Part shown: positions 1 through 5,685 of the stretch, piece by piece
Position numbering within the stretch: position 1 is the stretch's first letter
How the letters are laid out: the number at the start of each line of letters is the position of its first letter
Assembly: GCA_016649475.1 (NCBI GenBank)
Contig: JAENXP010000195.1
Span: 1-5,685, forward strand
DNA length: 5,685 nt
Direction: 5' to 3'
From: Burkholderiales bacterium
GTDB taxonomy: Bacteria > Pseudomonadota > Gammaproteobacteria > Burkholderiales > SG8-39
Position numbers and translations under genes: made by a program
The notes under the pieces: generated by a model
Told to the model about the DNA's origin: nothing
Database searches by the model: none
Seen by the model: only the letters and a program-made list of their open reading frames with translations

Positions 1-183
1 ATCCCGCAGTGGGTGCCGCGGCTGGTGCTTCCGGTCGGTTACGCTTTCCTGTTTTTCCGTTTCGGGCAAGTGCTCTACCGACTGATCACCGGAAAAGAGG
101 CGCACCTGCTCGGCGACGAGGTCGAAGATGCGCTCAAACTACGCACCGACGACGTTGAGTTGCCGCAGGAGGGCCAGAAATGA
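1..183 (+). CDS. dctQ: TRAP transporter small permease, DctQ type (C-terminal fragment, cut by left edge)
   Basis: The frame is open from base 1 and ends at TGA 181-183, giving the last 60 residues of a protein that starts outside the window. The fragment begins with a hydrophobic stretch (about residues 1-30, with VLPVGYAFLFFRFGQVLYRL) that fits the last of the four membrane helices of DctQ proteins. A charged cytoplasmic tail follows, rich in Asp and Glu (HLLGDEVEDALKL). In this family the small permease forms the inner-membrane complex with the large permease and helps dock the periplasmic solute-binding protein. The main support is context: its stop overlaps the start of a clear DctM gene by four bases (ATGA), the usual dctQ-dctM order. 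The fragment alone is too short and divergent to identify by motif, and the substrate is unknown. Confidence 0.85.
   Translation: MPQWVPRLVLPVGYAFLFFRFGQVLYRLITGKEAHLLGDEVEDALKLRTDDVELPQEGQK
167..172 (+). promoter_or_regulatory. Shine-Dalgarno site of the TRAP large permease gene
   Basis: A perfect AGGAGG lies seven bases before the ATG at 180, inside the last codons of the small permease gene. It fixes the start of the large permease and, with the ATGA overlap, indicates translational coupling of the two subunits. Confidence 0.8.
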
Positions 184-1457
184 CGACCGCGGCGCTGTTC
201 GTGATGCTGTTCACCTTTATGCTGATCGGCATGCCGGTGGCGGTGGCCCTCGGCCTGTCTTCACTTTTGACCATTATGGCGTTCGGCCATGATTCCCTCG
301 CCTCGCTGTCGCTGAAGTTGTTCGAGACCTCGGAGCAATTCACCCTGCTGGCGATCCCGTACTTCATTCTCGCGGGCGCATTCATGACCACCGGCGGCGT
401 GGCCAAGCGAATGATCCGCTTCGCCATCGCATGTGTCGGACACCTGCGCGGGGGGCTCGCGATCGCATCGGTGCTGGCGTGCATGCTGTTTGCCGCGGTG
501 TCGGGCTCTTCGCCTGCGACCGTGGTCGCGGTCGGCTCGATTGTGATCGCCGGGATGGTGCGCGCGGGTTACCCGAAGGACTTCGCCGCGGGCGTCGTGT
601 GCAACGCGGGTACGCTGGGCATCCTGATCCCGCCGTCGATCGTGATGGTCGTGTACGGCGCGGCAACCGAAACCTCGGTGGGCAAGCTGTTCATGGCCGG
701 CGTGATTCCCGGGATCGTGCTCGGGTTGATGCTGATGACGGCGATCTGGGTCCTTGCGCGCATCAAGAACCTGCCGCGGCAGCCGCGTGCGTCCATCAAT
801 GAGGTGCTGCTGGCGGCGCGAGACTCGATCTGGGGCCTGCTGCTGCTGGTCATCATTCTGGGTGGTATCTACGGCGGCATTTTTACGCCGACCGAGGCCG
901 CAGCCGTATCCGCGGTGTACGCGTTTTTCATCGCGGTATTCGTCTACAAGGATATCGGTTTCACGAAAGTGCCCAGCGTGCTGGTAGACGCCTCCAGGGT
1001 GACGGTGATGTTGATGTTCATCATCGCCAATGCGTTGCTGTTCGCGCACGTGCTCACCACCGAGCGCATTCCGCAGATCATTGCCGAGCACATCGTCGCC
1101 TGGGGCATGCCCTCCTGGGGCTTCCTGATTGTCGTCAACATCCTGCTGCTGATTGCGGGCGCGTTCATGGAGCCAACCGGAATCATCCTGATCATGGCGC
1201 CCATCCTGTTCCCGATCGCCACTCGCCTCGGCATCGACCCGGTGCATTTGGGAATCATCATGGTAGTGAACCTCGAGATCGGCATGGTGACGCCGCCGAT
1301 CGGACTCAATCTTTTCGTCACCGCTGGCATTACCCGAATGTCGATCGGTGAAGTCGTGCACGCGGCGTTGCCGTGGCTGTCGGTGCTGCTTGTGTTCCTC
1401 GCAATAGTGACCTACCTGCCCGCGATGACGCTTTGGCTGCCCAAGCTGTTGTTCTGA
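180..1457 (+). CDS. dctM: TRAP transporter large permease, DctM type
   Basis: This 425-residue inner-membrane protein has the usual DctM length (about 425-430). It is the transport subunit of a tripartite ATP-independent periplasmic (TRAP) system, which uses an ion gradient, commonly sodium, to import organic acids or similar solutes delivered by a binding protein. Almost the whole chain is hydrophobic, with about a dozen membrane segments. Family motifs are present: GMPVAVALGL (17-26), SGSSPAT (108-114), GTLGILIPPSI with VYG (144-160), GGIYGGIFTPTEAAA (228-242), EPTG (331-334) and TPPIGLNLF (371-379). The Ser/Gly-rich and Pro-Thr motifs belong to the re-entrant hairpin regions that form the ion and substrate sites in known TRAP structures. 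The ATG is supported by AGGAGG seven bases upstream and by the ATGA overlap with the small permease. It is the last gene of its operon here. No frameshift or missing motif is seen. The substrate (C4-dicarboxylate, 2-oxo acid, sugar acid or other) cannot be told from this subunit. Confidence 0.96.
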   Translation: MTTAALFVMLFTFMLIGMPVAVALGLSSLLTIMAFGHDSLASLSLKLFETSEQFTLLAIPYFILAGAFMTTGGVAKRMIRFAIACVGHLRGGLAIASVLACMLFAAVSGSSPATVVAVGSIVIAGMVRAGYPKDFAAGVVCNAGTLGILIPPSIVMVVYGAATETSVGKLFMAGVIPGIVLGLMLMTAIWVLARIKNLPRQPRASINEVLLAARDSIWGLLLLVIILGGIYGGIFTPTEAAAVSAVYAFFIAVFVYKDIGFTKVPSVLVDASRVTVMLMFIIANALLFAHVLTTERIPQIIAEHIVAWGMPSWGFLIVVNILLLIAGAFMEPTGIILIMAPILFPIATRLGIDPVHLGIIMVVNLEIGMVTPPIGLNLFVTAGITRMSIGEVVHAALPWLSVLLVFLAIVTYLPAMTLWLPKLLF

Positions 1458-1464
1458 GATGAAA

Positions 1465-1490
1465 TAGGCGGCCTGGCGTCGCGCTGCCTA
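1465..1490 (-). terminator. Possible terminator hairpin between convergent operons
   Basis: The arms TAGGCGGC (1465-1472) and GCTGCCTA (1483-1490) pair over eight positions, one of them a G-T pair, around a ten-base loop. Read on the minus strand, the hairpin begins with the TAG stop of the DHOD-like gene and is followed by a short T-rich stretch (TTTCAT). On the plus strand it lies just after the dctM stop but has no T tract. It is a weak candidate for an intrinsic terminator of the minus-strand operon and could also slow plus-strand transcription. The short T tract and long loop keep confidence low. Confidence 0.35.
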
Positions 1491-2495
1491 GCGCTGATCG
1501 CTGGTGTAAGAGGTCAAGGCCTTCATGTAGTTGCTGCGCTCGAAGGCGGCCGGATCCGGGCAGGACAATTGACTGAGCGAGCCCTTCATTTGCTCGACCG
1601 AATCATATTCGCGCTCGGTGATCCATTTTTCGACGCCACTCACCAGGGTGGCGACATGGTTCGGACCCTTGCGCAACAGGCTGCTTGCTACCATGACGCA
1701 ATCGGCGCCGGCCAACAGCAGCTTTAGAACATCCTCGGAGGAATGCGCTCCGCCGGTGGCCGCCAGGCTCGCCTGTACCCGCCCTCTCAGGATGGCGATC
1801 CAGCGCAGCGCCAGGCGCAATTCGTCGGACGTGGACAGCACCAGATGCGGCGCCACCTCGAGTTCTTCGAGCAGGATGTCGGGCTGGACGAAGCGGTTGA
1901 ACAGTACCAGGCCTGACGCGCCGGCAGCCGCCAGCCGCGCCGCCATATTGGCCATGGCGCTGAAGTAGGGGGACACTTTCACGGCCACCGGGATCGAGAC
2001 CATGCCGCTTACCGAGGTCACCAGGTCGACGTAGCGCTGTTCGATTTCGGCGCTGCTGTCTTCGAGACTGGTGGCGAGGAAGTAGATGTTGAGTTCGATC
2101 GCATCGGCCCCGGCTTGCTCGAACTGCCTGGCCATTTGCGTCCAGCCGCCCGCCGTATAGCCGTTCAGGCTGGGTATCACCGGCACGGCGAGCGCCGCCT
2201 TCGCTTCGCTGATCAGCTTGAGATAGGTATCGGGGCCGGTGTTGTAGTTCTGCATCTCGGGAAAGAAGCCGCGCGCCTCCGGCGACAGTTCCATCCCAGA
2301 GAGCATCATGTTGTGCGCGGCCATCTCATCGTGTTCGATCTGCTCCTCGAACAGAGACGGCAGCACGACTGCCGCGACACCCGCATCCTCCAGCCGCTTG
2401 AGGCCGTCGATCGAATTGGTCAAAGGCGAGGCCGATGCCACGATGGGGTTCTTGAGCTCCAGGCCCAGATACCGGCTGCGCAGGTCCGCGCTCAT
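1488..2495 (-). CDS. Dihydroorotate dehydrogenase-like flavoprotein, function unknown
   Basis: This 335-residue protein has the TIM-barrel layout of class 1 dihydroorotate dehydrogenases. The N-terminus carries YLGLELKNPIVASASPLT (9-26). A lysine in the strand VAVKVSP (K173), LVLFNRF (196-202), and a C-terminal ATGGAHSSEDVLKLLLAGA (246-264) followed by VMVASSLL (267-274) match the parts that bind the FMN ring and phosphate. True enzymes carry an active-site motif near LNxSCPN, with the catalytic Cys (Ser in class 2). Here the equivalent stretch reads LNIYFLATS (135-143), with no Cys. It therefore probably keeps FMN but does not oxidise dihydroorotate. From memory, a DHOD-like subgroup with an intact FMN site and lost catalytic residues is recognised in domain databases and often lies beside nifJ. 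The start overlaps the nifJ stop by four bases (ATGA) and follows a strong Shine-Dalgarno, so the two proteins are probably made together. A redox or accessory role for PFOR is an inference. Confidence 0.9.
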   Translation of the reverse strand: MSADLRSRYLGLELKNPIVASASPLTNSIDGLKRLEDAGVAAVVLPSLFEEQIEHDEMAAHNMMLSGMELSPEARGFFPEMQNYNTGPDTYLKLISEAKAALAVPVIPSLNGYTAGGWTQMARQFEQAGADAIELNIYFLATSLEDSSAEIEQRYVDLVTSVSGMVSIPVAVKVSPYFSAMANMAARLAAAGASGLVLFNRFVQPDILLEELEVAPHLVLSTSDELRLALRWIAILRGRVQASLAATGGAHSSEDVLKLLLAGADCVMVASSLLRKGPNHVATLVSGVEKWITEREYDSVEQMKGSLSQLSCPDPAAFERSNYMKALTSYTSDQR

Positions 2496-5400
2496 GATTG
2501 TTCCTCCTGGGGAGTCGGTGAGGGCGCTGCAGAAGCCGCGCCGTCTCCGGCCGCTTCGGCTTTGCCGTCTTCGGTGACCGTACGCTGCACGCCGGCTACT
2601 TGTTCGTAAAGGTTCCAGCGCGCGTCGGCGTCGGATTGCGCCTCGTTCAGCAGCTGCTTAGCGCGTGCGGGGTCGGCCCGGGCAAGCATGGCATAGCGGC
2701 CCTCTTTCATGGTGAAGCGCTCGACCGGCATCGTCGGCTTGCGCGAATCGAGCTTCAGCGGCTGGCTCGCACCGCCCATCCCCAGGCGCGGGTCATAGTG
2801 GTACAGGGTCAAATACCCGCTCTTGACCGCGTCGCGCTGGTGGCTCATGCCGGTGGCCATGTCGATGCCGTGCGCGATGCAATGGCTGTAGGCGATGATC
2901 AGCGATGTGCCCGGCCAGGACGCCGCTTCCTGGAAGGTGCGCGCCGTTTGCACCGGGTTGGCCCCCATCGCCACCTGCGCGACGTACACGTTGCCGTAGG
3001 CCATGGCGATCATGCCAAGATCCTTCTTGCCGGAGGACTTTCCTGCAGCAGCGAATTTGGCCACCGCGCCGCGCTGGGTTGACTTCGACGCTTGTCCGCC
3101 GGTATTGCTGTACACCTCGGTGTCGAGCACCAGGATGTTGACGTTGCGCCCCGAGGAGAGCACGTGGTCCAGGCCGCCGTAGCCGATGTCGTAGGCCCAG
3201 CCGTCGCCGCCGACAATCCACACGCTGCGCGTGACCAGGCTGTCGGCCACGGCGAGCAGTTGCAGCGCCTGCAGTGAATTTATCCGCGGCAGGATGGTCT
3301 TCAATTGCTTCACGCGCTCGCGCTGCTCACGAATCTGCTGGTCGGATTCCTGCGGCGCTTCGAGCAGCGCGGTAGACAGGTCATCGCCGACCTGCGTGTG
3401 CAGCGCCCGCACCAGTGCCTGCGCCAGGTCGCGTTGCGCGTCCAGCGCCAGGCGCATGCCCAGGCCGAACTCGGCGTTGTCCTCGAACAGGCTGTTCGCC
3501 CAGGCCGGGCCCTGGCCGTCGCGGTTCTGCGCCCACGGCGTCGAAGGCAGGTTGCCGCCGTATATCGACGAGCAGCCGGTGGCGTTTGCCACCAGCAGGT
3601 GGTCGCCGTAGAGCTGCGACAAAAGCTTCAGATACGGCGTTTCGCCGCAGCCGGCGCAGGCGCCGGAATATTCGAACAGCGGCATGCGCAGCTGCGAGCC
3701 CTTGAGCGCATCGATCGTCCCCCAGGGCGGACGCGTCTCGGGAAGCGTGAGGAAGAATTCATAGCTGCTTTGCTCCTGCTCGAGATGATCGAGCTTGGGC
3801 TCCATGTTGATCGCTTTGTGTTTTACCTCTTGCTTGCTGCGCGTCGGGCAGATGTCGACACAGATGCCGCAGCCGGTGCAGTCGTCCGGAGCGACTTGCA
3901 GGGTGTAGGCCCAGCCGGCCATTCCGTCACCCTCCTTGCTCCTCCAGGGTACGCTCTTGAAGCCGGCGGGCGCTCGTTTCAATTCGTCGGGGGAATACGT
4001 GTTCATGCGGATAGCCGCATGCGGGCACATAAGCGGACACAGGGCACATTGGGTGCAGATCTTCTCGTCCCAGATCGGAATTTCGTGCGCAATGCTGTGT
4101 TTCTCCCACTGCGAGGTCGCGGTGGGGAAGGTGCCGTCGACCGGCAATGCCGACACCGGCAGCAGGTCCCCCTTGCCGCCGAGCATCATTGCGGTGACGC
4201 GTTGCACGAAATCCGGGGCTGCGCTTGGCACCACCGGGCGGCGGCGCAGCGCCGACTCGGCCTTCGCGGGTATTTGCACCTCGCGCAATGCGGCGAGCGA
4301 CTGGTCGACCGCGGCGAAATTGCGATTGAGCACGGACTCGCCGCGCTTGCCGTAGGTTTTGCGGATCGAGCTCTTGATCTTTTCGATCGCTTCGTCGCGC
4401 GGCAGAATGCCGGATATGGCGAAAAAGCAGGCTTGCGTCACGGTGTTGATGCGGCCCGCGAGGCCCGCTTCCTTCGCCACCGCAAGTGCGTCCACCACGT
4501 ACATTTTGAGCTTTTTCTCGAGTATCTGCTCCTGCGCCTCGCGCGGGAGTTTGTCCCATACTTCCTCCGGTCCGTAGGGACTGTTCAGCAAGAAGGTCGC
4601 CCCGGTGCGCGCCAGCGCAAGAACATCCAGTTTCGCCATGAACTCGAACTGGTGGCAGGCGATGAAATCGGCGTGGCGGATCAGGTAGGTGGATTCGATC
4701 GGCTTCGGTCCGAAGCGCAGATGCGAAATGGTGACCGCGCCCGACTTCTTGCTGTCGTAGACGAAATAGCCCTGCGCGTGCAGCGGCGTGTTCTCGCCGA
4801 TGATTTTCACCGAGTTCTTGGTTGCGCCCACGGTACCGTCCGCGCCCAGACCGTAGAACACGGCGCGGGTCACGCCTTCTGTTTCGGTGTCGAAACTTTC
4901 ATCCACGGCCAGCGACAATCGGGTGACATCGTCGACGATGCCCACGGTGAAATGTCGTTTTGGCTGCGACTGCGCAAGTTCATCCAGGGCTGCCTTGGCC
5001 ATGGCAGGCGTGTACTCCTTGGAGGAAAGGCCATAACGGCCGCCGATCACCCGCGGCATCGCGAGGTCCTGTGGCCAGGCTTCGACCAGGGCAGTGACGA
5101 TGTCCTGATACATGGGCTCGCCGATCGCACCCGGCTCCTTGGTGCGATCGAGCACGGAGATGGAGCGCACGCTCTTCGGCAGCGCTGCAACGAAGGCCTG
5201 GGTGTCGAACGGCCGGTAGAGCCGCACCGTCAGCAGGCCGACTTTCTCGCCTTGCGCGACCAGGGCTTTGACTGCTTCGCCCGAGGCGCCGACGCCCGAG
5301 CCCATCTGCACCAGCACGCGTTCGGCATCGGCGGCGCCCTGGTAGTCGAACAGCTTGTAAGGGCGTTTGGTGAGCTTGGCGAACCGGTCCATACTTTGCT

Positions 5401-5685
5401 GCACGATGCCCGGTACGGCCATATAGAACGAATTGCAGGCTTCGCGCGCCTGGAAAAACACGTCCGGATTCTGCGCCGAGCCACGCAGCACGGGCTTGTC
5501 CGGGTTGAGCGCGCGCGCACGGTGCGCAGTGACCAACTCGTCGTCGATCAATTCGCGCACCTCTTCCTCGAGCAGCAGATCCAGCCGATTTACCTCATGG
5601 CTGGTGCGAAAACCGTCGAAGAAATGCATGAACGGCACGCGCGAACGCAGCGTAGCCATCTGGGCGATCATGGCCATGTCCTGCG
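2492..5685 (-). CDS. nifJ: Pyruvate:ferredoxin (flavodoxin) oxidoreductase, NifJ type (5' end beyond right edge)
   Basis: The single-chain enzyme converts pyruvate and CoA to acetyl-CoA and CO2, reducing ferredoxin or flavodoxin in the cytoplasm. The frame is open to the right edge; the Met codon at 5675-5677 is internal, because its sequence (RVPFMHFFDGFRTSHEV) belongs near residue 200 of NifJ proteins of about 1170-1230 residues. The N-terminal pyruvate-binding part is thus missing. Numbered from that Met, the order is: end of domain I; transketolase C-terminal-like domain (about 105-215); gamma domain with GLGADGTVGATKNSVKIIG (276-294); short EKR-type segment (about 450-470); two-cluster ferredoxin domain with C541, C544, C547, C551 and C600, C603, C606, C610; and thiamine diphosphate domain. 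Proximal cluster ligands C674, C677, C702 and C933 have the same spacing as I recall for Desulfovibrio africanus PFOR. GDGWA (824-828) and DTEVYSNTGGQ (852-862) form the Mg-thiamine diphosphate site. An Ala/Pro/Glu-rich tail of about 30 residues ends the chain. The name nifJ follows family usage; no nitrogen-fixation gene is visible, so a general catabolic role is equally likely. Confidence 0.97.
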   Translation of the reverse strand, partial: QDMAMIAQMATLRSRVPFMHFFDGFRTSHEVNRLDLLLEEEVRELIDDELVTAHRARALNPDKPVLRGSAQNPDVFFQAREACNSFYMAVPGIVQQSMDRFAKLTKRPYKLFDYQGAADAERVLVQMGSGVGASGEAVKALVAQGEKVGLLTVRLYRPFDTQAFVAALPKSVRSISVLDRTKEPGAIGEPMYQDIVTALVEAWPQDLAMPRVIGGRYGLSSKEYTPAMAKAALDELAQSQPKRHFTVGIVDDVTRLSLAVDESFDTETEGVTRAVFYGLGADGTVGATKNSVKIIGENTPLHAQGYFVYDSKKSGAVTISHLRFGPKPIESTYLIRHADFIACHQFEFMAKLDVLALARTGATFLLNSPYGPEEVWDKLPREAQEQILEKKLKMYVVDALAVAKEAGLAGRINTVTQACFFAISGILPRDEAIEKIKSSIRKTYGKRGESVLNRNFAAVDQSLAALREVQIPAKAESALRRRPVVPSAAPDFVQRVTAMMLGGKGDLLPVSALPVDGTFPTATSQWEKHSIAHEIPIWDEKICTQCALCPLMCPHAAIRMNTYSPDELKRAPAGFKSVPWRSKEGDGMAGWAYTLQVAPDDCTGCGICVDICPTRSKQEVKHKAINMEPKLDHLEQEQSSYEFFLTLPETRPPWGTIDALKGSQLRMPLFEYSGACAGCGETPYLKLLSQLYGDHLLVANATGCSSIYGGNLPSTPWAQNRDGQGPAWANSLFEDNAEFGLGMRLALDAQRDLAQALVRALHTQVGDDLSTALLEAPQESDQQIREQRERVKQLKTILPRINSLQALQLLAVADSLVTRSVWIVGGDGWAYDIGYGGLDHVLSSGRNVNILVLDTEVYSNTGGQASKSTQRGAVAKFAAAGKSSGKKDLGMIAMAYGNVYVAQVAMGANPVQTARTFQEAASWPGTSLIIAYSHCIAHGIDMATGMSHQRDAVKSGYLTLYHYDPRLGMGGASQPLKLDSRKPTMPVERFTMKEGRYAMLARADPARAKQLLNEAQSDADARWNLYEQVAGVQRTVTEDGKAEAAGDGAASAAPSPTPQEEQS
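2503..2508 (-). promoter_or_regulatory. Shine-Dalgarno site of the DHOD-like gene
   Basis: On the minus strand AGGAGG stands seven bases before the ATG at 2493-2495, within the codons for the Glu-Glu-Gln end of NifJ. It decides the start of the DHOD-like protein and, with the ATGA overlap, supports translational coupling. Confidence 0.8.

Noticed and set aside
261..1361. A 366-codon open frame on the minus strand opposite the TRAP large permease
   Set aside because: It is an antisense shadow. Its protein is very rich in His, Asp, Arg and Gln, as expected when Leu, Ile and Val codons of a membrane protein are read backwards; it shows no domain, and the plus-strand gene has full family motifs.
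1490..1502. Small inverted repeat AGCG / CGCT beside the junction hairpin
   Set aside because: Four base pairs with a five-base loop inside the coding end of the DHOD-like gene is within chance for GC-rich DNA.
1488..2495. Reading the DHOD-like gene as pyrD or as preA (dihydropyrimidine dehydrogenase subunit)
   Set aside because: The Cys-containing active-site motif is missing, there are no C-terminal 4Fe-4S cysteine motifs as in PreA, and the neighbour is nifJ, not a pyrimidine gene.
2115..2609. A 164-codon plus-strand open frame across the nifJ / DHOD-like junction
   Set aside because: It is antisense to two well supported genes, with no recognisable domain and a composition typical of a high-GC shadow frame.
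3927..4559. A 210-codon open frame on the minus strand inside nifJ
   Set aside because: It is an out-of-frame reading of the nifJ coding region. The nifJ frame carries the ferredoxin-domain cysteines across the same bases, and the alternative product is Arg/Gly-rich without motifs.
5675..5677. Met codon as the true start of nifJ
   Set aside because: The frame stays open to the window edge, and the sequence at this Met aligns with the interior of NifJ near residue 200. The N-terminal pyruvate-binding region must lie beyond the window.

Overview
This window is about 60% GC and gene-dense. It holds the ends of two oppositely oriented operons that converge on a gap of only 30 bases. Gene content, GC and codon use suggest a proteobacterium, perhaps a betaproteobacterium with anaerobic or facultative metabolism. 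That is an inference from style; nothing in the window fixes the taxon.

Left part (1-1457, + strand): the C-terminal end of a TRAP transporter small permease (DctQ type), then a complete large permease (DctM type). The two overlap by four bases (ATGA). Both are inner-membrane subunits of a secondary, ion-driven uptake system that also needs a periplasmic solute-binding protein (DctP type), presumably encoded upstream of the window. The substrate cannot be read from the permeases.

Junction (1458-1487): a short convergent gap. An imperfect hairpin spans it and runs into the stop codon of the minus-strand operon.

Right part (1488-5685, - strand): a large, 5'-truncated gene for pyruvate:ferredoxin/flavodoxin oxidoreductase (NifJ type), running off the right edge, followed by a 335-residue protein related to dihydroorotate dehydrogenase. 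These two also overlap by four bases (ATGA), with a strong Shine-Dalgarno in the end of nifJ. NifJ decarboxylates pyruvate with CoA to acetyl-CoA and passes electrons through three 4Fe-4S clusters to ferredoxin or flavodoxin; every cluster cysteine is visible. The small partner looks like an FMN-binding TIM barrel that lacks the family's Cys-containing active-site motif, so it is unlikely to make pyrimidines.

The most interesting point is this tight coupling of a PFOR to an apparently non-canonical DHOD-like flavoprotein of unknown function. The other genes look ordinary. I see no RNA genes, mobile elements, CRISPR arrays or substantial repeats.
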